From JAGNZR01 sp051652785 (GTDB lineage: Bacteria > Fusobacteriota > Fusobacteriia > Fusobacteriales > Fusobacteriaceae), in NCBI GenBank assembly GCA_051652785.1, contig JBOFUX010000061.1, forward strand, positions 49,311 to 113,310: a stretch of 64,000 bases of DNA, given 5' to 3'. The position numbers were made by a program, and so were the translations under genes. Under the pieces are notes generated by a model. It was not told the origin of the DNA and ran no database searches. It was given only the letters and a program-made list of their open reading frames with translations. Numbering within the stretch: the first letter of the stretch is position 1; each line of letters opens with the position of its first letter. Below, piece after piece: positions 1-7,144 of this stretch.

Positions 1-650
1 GCTCTTATAGCTGATAAAGGATTTTCTTGCCCATCCACTGCATTTGTTTGTAACGCTAAATATACTTCTGAAAATGCCATAGGAGTAGCAGAGGCACCTG
101 AAAGTTTTGCGTACTCTAAATTAGCTTCAGCCTTTGGAACTCTAAGTTTTAACCCTTTCATATCATCAATAGAATTAATTGCTCTATTAGATGTTGTTTG
201 TCTAGTTCCATTATATCCTTGAGACAATATTGTAATATTTAATTGTTTATTTACTTTTTCAGTAATTAATCTTCCTATTTCTGTATCTTTACTTGCTTTT
301 TTTAATGCTTCAAAATTTTCAAACATGTATGGAAGTGAAAAAACTTGCGCTTCTGAAAAATAGAGATTAAATCTACCTATTTCTAAAAATGTAAAATCTA
401 ACACTCCTGCAGATAGCTGTTCTAACATTGTCTTATCGTCTCCTAATTGAGCGCTCGGATAAAGACTAAGATCTATTCTTCCCTTGGATTTTTCTTTAAG
501 ATTATTAGCGAAAAACTCTGCTGCTTTATATTCGTTACTTACATTATTACTAGTTAATCCCATTTTCAATTTAAATACTTTTTCTGTACCAAATATTGTT
601 GTTCCTAATACAAACATTAATAATGTCATCACTTTCAAAATTATTTTCAT
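1..650 (-). CDS. TRAP transporter substrate-binding protein, DctP family (3' end outside window)
   Basis: The reading frame starts at ATG 650 behind a GGAGGGG ribosome site and runs off the left edge after about 216 codons. The N-terminus (MKIILKVMTLLMFVLG) is a signal peptide for the periplasm. The mature part shows the DctP pattern: KLKMGLTSNN, then a 'YPSAQLGDDKTMLEQLSAG' stretch, LKLRVPKAEANLEYAKL and the signature run ALQTNAVDGQENP near the edge. DctP proteins bind an organic anion and hand it to a DctQM Na+ symporter, which should lie just left of the window. The gene is only 24 bp downstream of the LacI-type regulator, so the two probably share a promoter and the regulator probably senses the substrate or a product of it. 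The substrate cannot be told from this part. Confidence 0.9.
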   Translation of the reverse strand, partial: MKIILKVMTLLMFVLGTTIFGTEKVFKLKMGLTSNNVSNEYKAAEFFANNLKEKSKGRIDLSLYPSAQLGDDKTMLEQLSAGVLDFTFLEIGRFNLYFSEAQVFSLPYMFENFEALKKASKDTEIGRLITEKVNKQLNITILSQGYNGTRQTTSNRAINSIDDMKGLKLRVPKAEANLEYAKLSGASATPMAFSEVYLALQTNAVDGQENPLSAIR

Positions 651-674
651 AATTTACCCCTCCATTTTTTGTTT

Positions 675-1679
675 TTAATAATCATCTAAATTTTCTTTGA
701 AAACTATATGAGATTTTATTTTATAAGCTTCTTCATTTAAAAATTTACATTTAAAAACTTTATCAAATAATATTTTTCCTGCTATATATCCTTGAATATA
801 TAGTTCGTCAAAAACTGTAGCAATAATTCTTCCCTCCTTTATAAGTTTTTTTATATCTTTATTAATTCCATTAGTTATAACTTTTTTCCCTTTCAATATT
901 TCATCAGGAATTTTAGTTATTATCTCTGCTGCATATCTATTAATATAAACACCTTTTATTTCATCATTAATTTTACTTATTATTTGCTCTATTTTATCTA
1001 ATATTTTTTCCTCATACACAGGTCCAATTATTTTTTTATCAGTTTCATTGATTTTCTCTAAAAAACCATTTAAATATTTTTTAGAAGTTAATTTGTCATC
1101 TCCCCCATCTATAACTAAAATTTTTTCTTTATCGGAAACAAAATTTCCCATAATATTTCCTGCTATTCTTCCTGATTTATGGTAATTTGCCTCTATGAAA
1201 TAATCAGCTTCTTCAAGTTGGTTTTCTATGGACACAATTTGTAAATTTTCTCTATACGGTTTTAAAATACTTTTTATTTCCTCCACATTTAATGGAACAA
1301 TTATTATTCCAGAGGGTTCATCTTCTAGTAAAACTTTTTTTAATATTTCAACTTGTTCTTTTGGTGTACTAAGAAAAGTTTCAATTATTTGTATTTTATA
1401 ATTATAAATTTTTAATTTTTTTTGTGAATCTTTTAGTCCTCTTTTTAATTCTTTACTATAATCTTTATTCTTTGACTTCACTAAAAAAGCAAAAATTTTC
1501 TTTTCTTTTTTTAATGCCAAAGAACTTCCAATATGATTTTTTTCATACCCTAGTTCTTTTGATAATTTTAGTACTCTTTCCTTTGTTTTTGAACTAATAT
1601 TTTTATTTCCATTTAGTGCTCTTGCCACAGTCGTTCTAGTAATTCCTAATTTTTTAGCTATATCCTCTTGTGTCACCAT
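675..1679 (-). CDS. LacI/GalR-family transcriptional regulator
   Basis: Residues 1-22 (MVTQEDIAKKLGITRTTVAR...) form the LacI helix-turn-helix, followed by the usual VLKLSKELGYEKN hinge region near residue 37-49 and a periplasmic-binding-protein-like effector domain to residue 334, the normal family length. The domain contains PLNVEEI, a DGGDDKLTSKKYLNGF run and a C-terminal segment typical of a sugar or sugar-acid binding fold. The ATG has an AAAGGAGA ribosome site. A 14-bp operator lies between its -10 box and its start, so it very likely represses itself and the downstream TRAP gene. The effector is unknown; a TRAP neighbour suggests a sugar acid or related anion. Confidence 0.9.
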   Translation of the reverse strand: MVTQEDIAKKLGITRTTVARALNGNKNISSKTKERVLKLSKELGYEKNHIGSSLALKKEKKIFAFLVKSKNKDYSKELKRGLKDSQKKLKIYNYKIQIIETFLSTPKEQVEILKKVLLEDEPSGIIIVPLNVEEIKSILKPYRENLQIVSIENQLEEADYFIEANYHKSGRIAGNIMGNFVSDKEKILVIDGGDDKLTSKKYLNGFLEKINETDKKIIGPVYEEKILDKIEQIISKINDEIKGVYINRYAAEIITKIPDEILKGKKVITNGINKDIKKLIKEGRIIATVFDELYIQGYIAGKILFDKVFKCKFLNEEAYKIKSHIVFKENLDDY

Positions 1680-1699
1680 TTCAATTCTCCTTTTACAAT

Positions 1700-1713
1700 T
1701 GTTCTCGTGAACA
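1700..1713. promoter_or_regulatory. LacI-type operator (14-bp palindrome)
   Basis: On the minus strand this reads TGTTCACGAGAACA, with 5-bp perfect arms (TGTTC/GAACA) and the central CG that is a hallmark of LacI-family operators (TG-N4-CG-N4-CA). It lies directly downstream of the -10 box of the regulator's own promoter, an ideal place for autorepression. Only one copy was noticed in the window. Confidence 0.75.
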
Positions 1714-1752
1714 TTATAACACTATTATTACTTATTAAAATGATTTTGTCAA
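1713..1752 (-). promoter_or_regulatory. Promoter of the LacI-TRAP unit
   Basis: Two overlapping options are visible. A consensus TTGACA (1747-1752) is 17 bp from AATAAT (1724-1729). Downstream of that, TATAAT (1713-1718) is preceded by TG one base upstream, an extended -10 that needs no good -35. Both would place the operator at 1700-1713 at or just after the start site. Confidence 0.6.
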
Positions 1753-1920
1753 CTTATTTTAATAAAATCGCCCTCAAATAAATCTCAAAGTTTGTTTTAT
1801 GGTCGTATAATTCTTTATTAAGACAATGAAACAAAGTGTAGTATTTGAAAGTTTATTCCTGCATTATACAGGAGTTAGCTTTTTTTAATTTCAATAGCAA
1901 CGCTGATTATTATAATATAT
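1753..1920. other. Intergenic stretch; possible short plus-strand transcript
   Basis: No protein gene is convincing here. A plus-strand TATAAT (1806-1811, poor -35) is followed at about 1859-1885 by a small hairpin (TCCTG/CAGGA) and, six bases later, a run of seven T. This could be a small RNA of roughly 70 nt or chance in AT-rich DNA. Confidence 0.2.
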
Positions 1921-1976
1921 AAAAAAAAGTACCTATAAAATAGACTTGATTTTTCACGTGTCTATCTTATAGGTCC
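1921..1976 (-). terminator. Terminator of the FMN-binding protein gene
   Basis: A 15-bp stem (ACCTATAAAATAGAC paired with GTCTATCTTATAGGT, one G-U) is followed on the minus strand by a run of eight T. Confidence 0.85.
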
Positions 1977-2019
1977 CATTATATTCCATACTTCTTTTTG
2001 TTTTATAATTTTAGTTTGT

Positions 2020-2313
2020 TTATTTTAAAGCATCTTTTACTGCTTCAATTATCGCTGTTGATATTGATGTTGCTCCTGCTATACTATCTACTTCTATAGA
2101 ATTTTTTTCAACTATCGATTTTTGTAATGCAGGATAGGCTTTTTTAAATGCTTTATTATTAGCTTTCATTTCTGTAACTTCAAAACTTTTTATTACTCCA
2201 TTCTCTCTTACTACTGAAACTTTTAAAGGTAGGTATCCTGTCCATTCTCCTTTTAATATTTCTCCTTTAGCTAATGCACCAATCACAAATAAAGATATTA
2301 ATATTTTTTTCAT
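2020..2313 (-). CDS. Small exported FMN-binding domain protein
   Basis: This 97-residue protein has a short signal peptide (MKKILISLFVIGALAKG) and consists of one FMN_bind domain. The end carries DSIAGATSIS, which matches the S/T-G-A-T-x-S/T motif where ApbE attaches FMN covalently to Thr in the RnfG/NqrC/FMN_bind family. It should therefore be a periplasmic or membrane-surface flavoprotein that relays electrons. It has its own consensus promoter and terminator, so it is a single-gene unit. No partner oxidoreductase lies next to it. A GGAGG site precedes the ATG. The domain call is firm; the role in a chain is inferred. Confidence 0.85.
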   Translation of the reverse strand: MKKILISLFVIGALAKGEILKGEWTGYLPLKVSVVRENGVIKSFEVTEMKANNKAFKKAYPALQKSIVEKNSIEVDSIAGATSISTAIIEAVKDALK

Positions 2314-2369
2314 AAAATTTTACCTCCAAGTATCATCTATTTCTATAATAACAACTTTTTTCATTTTAA

Positions 2370-2398
2370 ATAATACGACCAATCATCTTTAAAGTCAA
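2370..2398 (-). promoter_or_regulatory. Promoter of the FMN-binding protein gene
   Basis: TTGACT (2393-2398), 17-bp spacer, TATTAT (2370-2375), about 57 bp upstream of the start codon. Confidence 0.75.
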
Positions 2399-2495
2399 GT
2401 TTAATTTATTAGTAACCACTCGTGGATTAAAAAAATAAAATATTAATATTTAAAATTAAATATTAAAAACCAAATTTAACACCATTTTTCCTCAT
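2399..2495. other. Gene-free AT-rich stretch
   Basis: Between the FMN-binding gene promoter and the decayed reading frame nothing recognisable is seen, only AT-rich runs and a weak ATTTAA/TTAAAT-type self-complementary patch near 2440-2470. Confidence 0.5.
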
Positions 2496-2779
2496 CTAAT
2501 TAACATTTAATTCTTTAATAGTTATATTTTTTAATTCCAACAAGTCATTATCAATTTTTTGAATATTTAAATATACTTTTTTTTCTTCTTCTTTTATAAA
2601 TTCTTCATTTTTATTATTTTATATAATTTATAAAATTGAGTCTTTCCTAAATAAAAAAAATCATCTACATAATTCTTTATTGTTTTTTTTATTATTTCTA
2701 AATCTCCATTTGTTCCTTTAAACTGTAGAAAAGATACCATTTTAGTGCATGTATATATAATGTATTGGAAAATTATCAT
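2496..2779 (-). pseudogene. Probable remnant of an unknown gene (frameshifted)
   Basis: A minus-strand frame from 2779 to 2594 (61 codons) ends in ...YKLYKIIKMKNL. If the frame slips in the A-rich run near 2605, an equally protein-like segment continues (EEFIKEEEKKVYLNIQKIDN, then LLELKNITIKELNVN) to a stop at 2496. Both parts are rich in Lys, Glu, Ile and Leu in the codon style of the neighbours, yet there is no ribosome site at the 5' end. I read it as the C-terminal remnant of a lost gene. It could instead be chance open frame; the family is not recognised. Confidence 0.3.
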
Positions 2780-2785
2780 ACAATA

Positions 2786-2817
2786 AAAAAGGGGAAATCT
2801 TTTTTAGAAATCCCCAA
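2786..2817 (-). terminator. Terminator of the APC permease gene
   Basis: A 9-bp stem (GGGGATTTC/GAAATCCCC type) with an A-rich loop is followed by six T on the minus strand. Confidence 0.85.
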
Positions 2818-2835
2818 ATAACTTTGTATGATTTT

Positions 2836-4248
2836 TTATTTTTTTCTAATTTTTTTTATTTTAGAGCTAAAAATTTTAATTATAACCCCTATTAAAAGAA
2901 ATATAAACAACCCACCATAATAAAGTTTTATTGTTGGCAATTGCTCATTTATTGTTAAACTTATATCATATCCTGAAAAAATTAATGAAACTAGTCCCAT
3001 AAATACAACAAGACAACCTAACATATATGCTCCTAATCTATTTTTAACTGCTTGAAAAGGTGAAATTAAACCTTTTCTTCTAAAAAATAAATATGAAATA
3101 GCTAAAAATAAATATGGAACTAAAAATGCCATGGTAGACATATCATAAATTTTATAATATAATTCTCCTGCAGCTTCTCCACCTAATGTTGTTATTGTAA
3201 TAAATAAAAGAGCTAAAATTGTTTGAAATATTAAAGCATTTTTTAAAACTCCTGTTTCGCTTTTAATTGTTAACCATTCTGGAAAAGTTCCCGCTGGAAC
3301 TTCACTGAATACTGATTTTGAAAGTGCCACTGACCAGAGCACTAAAGCTACAATAGTTATCATTACATATATTATTCCAATAAATCTTACAAACCAAATT
3401 CCTAATCCCAACTTATCTCCCATAAATTTATATCCACTTATTACAGCATTTACTAGGGATATATTTGAAAAATCTTTTTCTGTTCCAAATGTTGCCATGG
3501 CTAAAATTCCTAGTACATATAATACTCCTATTAAAAGTGCTGAAAAAAGAATTCCTCTTGAAAAATTTTTTTCTGGATTTTCAACCTTATCTATATAAGT
3601 TCCACAAATTTCAGAGCCTCCATAAGCAAACGTTATCCATGCAAAGCTATTAAGCACTGCTGAGATCTCTTTTTTATTGGATAAATCAAACATAAATATT
3701 GTAGATGTAAAAGTTGTGCTTGAATTTCCACTTAAAAATACATAAAACCCACCAATTAAAAATATTGCAACTGCAACTAATGAGATATACCCAACTATTA
3801 CTGATACTTTATTAAACTGTTTTTCATATTTAACACCTACTATAAGAGCTATAATCATAATTATTGCTGCAAATAGTGCCATTGGAGTATTCTTTAAATT
3901 AGAATCTCCATAAATAACAAATGATAAATATGTCGGTACCCTTGTTGCTAAAGTTGGTAAATAAAAAATATTAGCTACAAAATAAGACCAAATAGATAAA
4001 TAAGCTAATTTTTTTCCAAGTCCAATTTCTATCCAGGCATATATCCCTGCTGTTCTATCCTTAGCATAGGACCCAAACTCTGCCATAATCAAGCATATCG
4101 GTAAAAAGAAAACTAAAGAACCTATTAATAGCATTGTCGCTGATGGCATTCCAACTACTTTATAATTATTTGCAATATTTCCAAAACCAAAGACCCCTAT
4201 GAAAAGAATCATCACTAAACTTATTGTAGATATTTTTTTGTTGTGCAT
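2836..4248 (-). CDS. APC-family amino acid permease (YjeM / glutamate:GABA antiporter type)
   Basis: This is a 470-residue protein of about 12 membrane spans with the amino acid/polyamine/organocation fold. The first helix keeps the broken-helix motif as GVFGFGNIANN (residues about 18-28). MAEFGS and GIYAWIEIGLG follow helix 2, the family's conserved loop, and SFAWITFAYGGSEICG sits in helix 6. The pattern is closest in my memory to YjeM and the glutamate:GABA antiporter subfamily, so the substrate is probably an amino acid, exchanged or co-transported at the inner membrane. It lies 57 bp after the HAD phosphatase gene and ends at its own terminator. Its ATG has only a weak ribosome site (GAAAG), while a strong AGGGGG lies further upstream beyond a small hairpin. 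Confidence 0.88.
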   Translation of the reverse strand: MHNKKISTISLVMILFIGVFGFGNIANNYKVVGMPSATMLLIGSLVFFLPICLIMAEFGSYAKDRTAGIYAWIEIGLGKKLAYLSIWSYFVANIFYLPTLATRVPTYLSFVIYGDSNLKNTPMALFAAIIMIIALIVGVKYEKQFNKVSVIVGYISLVAVAIFLIGGFYVFLSGNSSTTFTSTIFMFDLSNKKEISAVLNSFAWITFAYGGSEICGTYIDKVENPEKNFSRGILFSALLIGVLYVLGILAMATFGTEKDFSNISLVNAVISGYKFMGDKLGLGIWFVRFIGIIYVMITIVALVLWSVALSKSVFSEVPAGTFPEWLTIKSETGVLKNALIFQTILALLFITITTLGGEAAGELYYKIYDMSTMAFLVPYLFLAISYLFFRRKGLISPFQAVKNRLGAYMLGCLVVFMGLVSLIFSGYDISLTINEQLPTIKLYYGGLFIFLLIGVIIKIFSSKIKKIRKK

Positions 4249-4256
4249 TTTCTTTC

Positions 4257-4277
4257 ACGGTATTTTTTCTAAACCGT
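4257..4277 (-). promoter_or_regulatory. Inverted repeat in the permease leader
   Basis: On the minus strand ACGGT and ACCGT flank an 11-nt A-rich loop, between a purine-rich AAGGGGG (about 4278-4285) and the permease ATG. It could be a weak terminator of the HAD gene or a structure that brings the distant Shine-Dalgarno sequence close to the start. Confidence 0.35.
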
Positions 4278-4305
4278 ATCCCCCTTTCGTTTTATATTTT
4301 TTCTA

Positions 4306-5121
4306 TTATTTTTTCAATATATATTTTTTTATTACTTCTGCAACTCCATTTTCATCATTGGAAGTTGTTATAAAATCAACGATTCCCTTTATTTCCTCTC
4401 TACCATTGGAAACTGCTGCAGAAAGCCCTGCTATTTTTAGCATTGAAACATCATTAAATGAATCTCCTATACAAATTATTTCTTCTTGTTTTATTTGAAG
4501 TTTTTTAGCTAATTTAAGAAGAGTTGTTCCTTTATCTATACCTTTTTTTGTTATCTCTAAAAAAAATGGTTTAGAAATAGCTATACTATATCTATCGCCC
4601 ATTTCATCTTTTAGTTTTTTCTCCACTGATTTTAAATATTCTGGTTCTTCCAACATAATACATTTTACACCTGAAGATTGAATATTTGATTTAAAACAAT
4701 CAACTTTTCTGTGTTTCATTCCAGTAAGACCAATTTCTATATCTATATATTTACTATTAGTTTCAGAGATTATTTCATCAGAACTATAAGTTACAATATG
4801 AACTTTATTTCTTTTACTAAAATCATAAAGTTCATGAATTTCTTCTTTAGATAGAGCTAAGGTAAATATTTCTTCATTATTTTTACAACTTGTTATTATT
4901 CCCCCGTTAAAAGCAATTAAATAACCGTCATATTTATCCAATTGTAACTCTTTACTTGCTTCTCTCATGGCAAATATTGGTCTTCCTGAAGCCAAGATAA
5001 TTTTCACACCTTTTTTCTGAGCCTCAATTATTATCTTTCTATTTTCTTCAGAAATTTTTCCTGAGGAGTTTAGTAAAGTATCATCCATATCACTAACTAC
5101 GATTTTATAATTATTTTCCAA
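4306..5121 (-). CDS. Cof-type HAD-superfamily hydrolase (sugar-phosphate or FMN phosphatase type)
   Basis: Motif I is DMDDTLL (Asp11 nucleophile, Asp13 acid/base), motif II is the ASGRP segment, and motif IV is GDSFNDVSML near residue 220; the cap between them is the C2B (Cof) type. At 271 residues it has normal family length. Enzymes of this group remove phosphate from small phosphorylated metabolites in the cytoplasm; the substrate cannot be predicted. The start is TTG at 5121, chosen because AGGAG lies eight bases upstream and the Asp motif then falls at the usual distance from the N-terminus. It may be co-transcribed with the permease. Confidence 0.88.
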   Translation of the reverse strand: MENNYKIVVSDMDDTLLNSSGKISEENRKIIIEAQKKGVKIILASGRPIFAMREASKELQLDKYDGYLIAFNGGIITSCKNNEEIFTLALSKEEIHELYDFSKRNKVHIVTYSSDEIISETNSKYIDIEIGLTGMKHRKVDCFKSNIQSSGVKCIMLEEPEYLKSVEKKLKDEMGDRYSIAISKPFFLEITKKGIDKGTTLLKLAKKLQIKQEEIICIGDSFNDVSMLKIAGLSAAVSNGREEIKGIVDFITTSNDENGVAEVIKKYILKK

Positions 5122-5151
5122 TTTTTCATCTCCTTATTTGAATTATTCAAT

Positions 5152-5191
5152 AAAAAATACTAGAAATTAATTTTATCTCTAGTATTTTTTT
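5152..5191. terminator. Bidirectional terminator after nadD
   Basis: AATACTAGA pairs with TCTAGTATT around a 12-nt loop, with A-runs on the left and T-runs on the right. It ends the smc-lpxK-nadD operon on the minus strand. Confidence 0.8.
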
Positions 5192-5195
5192 ATTA

Positions 5196-5801
5196 TCATA
5201 TATATAACTTATTTAAATATATATACTCTTCTATTTCTTTAGTAACCATACTAGATATTTTTTTTTGTTTTTTTAATCTTTCCCTTATCTCAGTAGATGA
5301 ATATTTTAAATAAGGAGTATCTAAATATAATAACTTATCTTTATAACTCTCTATTTTAATTTTATCCTTATCAGTAATTTTCAAAATACCCTCTTCCTCT
5401 CTATTAATTACTACAACACTGGCTTCCTTTAGAATATCTTTATAATTTTTCCATTCATATAATTTAATAGCAGAATCCCCACCTATTATCTCATAAATTT
5501 CATCCCTTGGATATTTTATTTTTATTTTCATCAATGTATCATATGTATAGGATATTTTATTTTCATCTAATTCAATTTTACTTATTTCTACTTTTTTATT
5601 TTTTATTAAATTTTCAAAAGCTAAATTACACATATTATACCTGTGAATTTTATCTTCAAACTTTACTTTTTTCAATGCTGGAATCCCTAAAGGAATTATT
5701 ATTATTTTATCTAAATTTAGTTTCTTTAGAACAAATTCAACTATCTTTATATGTCCTTTATGAATAGGATTAAAAGAACCGCCAAATATTCCTATTTTCA
5801 T
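5196..5801 (-). CDS. nadD: Nicotinate-nucleotide adenylyltransferase
   Basis: This enzyme joins nicotinate mononucleotide and ATP to give deamido-NAD in NAD synthesis. GGSFNPIHKGH (residues 7-17) is the nucleotidyltransferase (T/H)xGH-type signature, and SSTEIRERL (168-176) is the second conserved ATP-binding motif (ISSTxIR). Its length of 201 residues is normal. The ATG overlaps the stop of the upstream PTS-type gene by one base (TAATG), so translation is coupled. It is the last gene of the smc-lpxK operon. It usually sits next to rsfS or an HD-domain YqeK gene in other bacteria; neither is adjacent here. Confidence 0.95.
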   Translation of the reverse strand: MKIGIFGGSFNPIHKGHIKIVEFVLKKLNLDKIIIIPLGIPALKKVKFEDKIHRYNMCNLAFENLIKNKKVEISKIELDENKISYTYDTLMKIKIKYPRDEIYEIIGGDSAIKLYEWKNYKDILKEASVVVINREEEGILKITDKDKIKIESYKDKLLYLDTPYLKYSSTEIRERLKKQKKISSMVTKEIEEYIYLNKLYI

Positions 5802-6295
5802 TATTTAAAATCCTTTAGCATTTTTATCAGTGTTTCAGAATCTTTTGAAGATATAACATTCTCTCTATATTCTTTATTTCTAAAGGCTCTTGCAAGAGTA
5901 GCCACTAAATTTAAATATTCTTTTCCTTTTTCTTTAGGTGCTCCTATCATTATAACTAATTCAACATTTTCTCCATCTAATGAATTAAAATTTATTTTAT
6001 TTTTTAAAAGTGCAATGGAAACAACAATTTTTTTTGCTCCATTACATCTTGCATGGGGCATAGCTATTCCCATACCAATACCTGTACTCCCAATTTTTTC
6101 TCTTTCTAACACATTATCATAAAAATCATTTTTTTCTTCTAATGCATCACTATTTTCTTTAATTCTTAGTACCATTTTTTTTAACAATTCATCTTTTGTT
6201 AGTTTTTCTTCTACATAAAAAATTAAGTTATCGTTAGAATATTGTTCTTCTTCAATTTTTTTTTTATTCATTATTTTATCCATAATGGCTTTCAT
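5801..6295 (-). CDS. PTS EIIA (fructose/nitrogen type) domain protein, PtsN-like
   Basis: A single EIIA-2 domain covers nearly all 164 residues. The phosphorylated histidine is His81 in GIAMPHARC, and the downstream VELVIMIGAPKEKGKEYL and LATLARAF segments are typical. A lone EIIA next to no EIIB or EIIC gene suggests a PtsN-like regulatory role and not sugar uptake. The first 20 residues (KKKIEEEQY) precede the domain. The ATG at 6295 has AGGAG eight bases upstream. It lies between the unknown 266-residue gene and nadD, so cell metabolism, lipid A and chromosome genes are read together here. The phosphate donor and the partner are unknown. Confidence 0.85.
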   Translation of the reverse strand: MKAIMDKIMNKKKIEEEQYSNDNLIFYVEEKLTKDELLKKMVLRIKENSDALEEKNDFYDNVLEREKIGSTGIGMGIAMPHARCNGAKKIVVSIALLKNKINFNSLDGENVELVIMIGAPKEKGKEYLNLVATLARAFRNKEYRENVISSKDSETLIKMLKDFK

Positions 6296-6320
6296 AATAG
6301 CATCTCCTATTTTAACAGTA

Positions 6321-7121
6321 TTAAATTTCCAGTTTTTTTATAAAAAAACCCACTAAATTCTCTATTAAAAGACTTTCAACCTCATTACAATTATTTTTAT
6401 TATTAGATAATTTTTCAATATTATTATTTAATATAGTTAAGAATCTCGGATTTTTTTCCTCTAATTCTAAAATAAGATTAAAATAGGAGAGAATAGCTAA
6501 TCCTTTTCTTGAGTAAAATTCATTCTTTTTTTCTTTTATTTTTTTATAAATATCTTCTATACTTAAATCTTCTTCATTTTTATCTAAAATTTCATATTGT
6601 GAATAGTCAGCTCTATATCTTGTCAAATAAGATATTAACAAAAATATAAATTCATCATCTTTAGTATCTAATTTGAAAAATGCTAATATCATTAAAGATT
6701 TTAGTGAATTTATATTATCTAATAATGCATATTTTGATATAACAAATTTAAATAAGTTTTTATCTCTTAAAAAAAGTTCTTTTCCATATTTTAATGAAAA
6801 TTCAAAATTATTTTTTATTAATAATTTAAATAAATTTTCTTCTAATTTCTCCAATGAAAGATTTGACATTCTATTTATTTTAGGAATTATTTGTCTTTCT
6901 TTTGAATTTATACTTTGTTCTATTGCAAGAATAGTGAGAGCTTTACTCTCATTTAAAAATGCTGCTACTGGTAATGCTAAATTCATTTTTTTTCTTTTTA
7001 TCTCATTTTTTTCTATGGTAAAATAACTTCTTTTATCCAGTAATTCTGCAAATCCTTTTAAACACTCTATTAAACCATAGCCATCTATATAACTTTCAAT
7101 AGATGCTTTATTTATTTCCAT
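6321..7121 (-). CDS. Unrecognised helical protein in the smc-lpxK-nadD operon
   Basis: I do not recognise this 266-residue protein. It has no signal peptide or membrane span. It looks almost all helical, with many Leu, Ile, Lys and Glu in heptad-like spacing, and a pattern of short helical pairs that resembles a repeat (TPR- or HEAT-like) scaffold. One conserved-looking opening segment is ESYIDGYGLIECLKGFAELL. A good ribosome site (GGAGG, 3 bases before ATG) and tight spacing (23 bp after lpxK, 25 bp before the EIIA gene) show it is a real translated gene. Position suggests a link to envelope or metabolic control, but the function is unknown. Confidence 0.75.
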   Translation of the reverse strand: MEINKASIESYIDGYGLIECLKGFAELLDKRSYFTIEKNEIKRKKMNLALPVAAFLNESKALTILAIEQSINSKERQIIPKINRMSNLSLEKLEENLFKLLIKNNFEFSLKYGKELFLRDKNLFKFVISKYALLDNINSLKSLMILAFFKLDTKDDEFIFLLISYLTRYRADYSQYEILDKNEEDLSIEDIYKKIKEKKNEFYSRKGLAILSYFNLILELEEKNPRFLTILNNNIEKLSNNKNNCNEVESLLIENLVGFFIKKLEI

Positions 7122-7144
7122 TATTCCTCCATAATTTCAATTTG

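Noticed and set aside
484..678. Plus-strand open frame opposite the TRAP gene
   Set aside because: It lies antisense to the DctP reading frame, has no ribosome site and no family resemblance.
3465..4498. Plus-strand frames opposite the permease and the HAD gene
   Set aside because: Open only because the AT-rich complement lacks stops; the minus-strand genes have motifs and ribosome sites.
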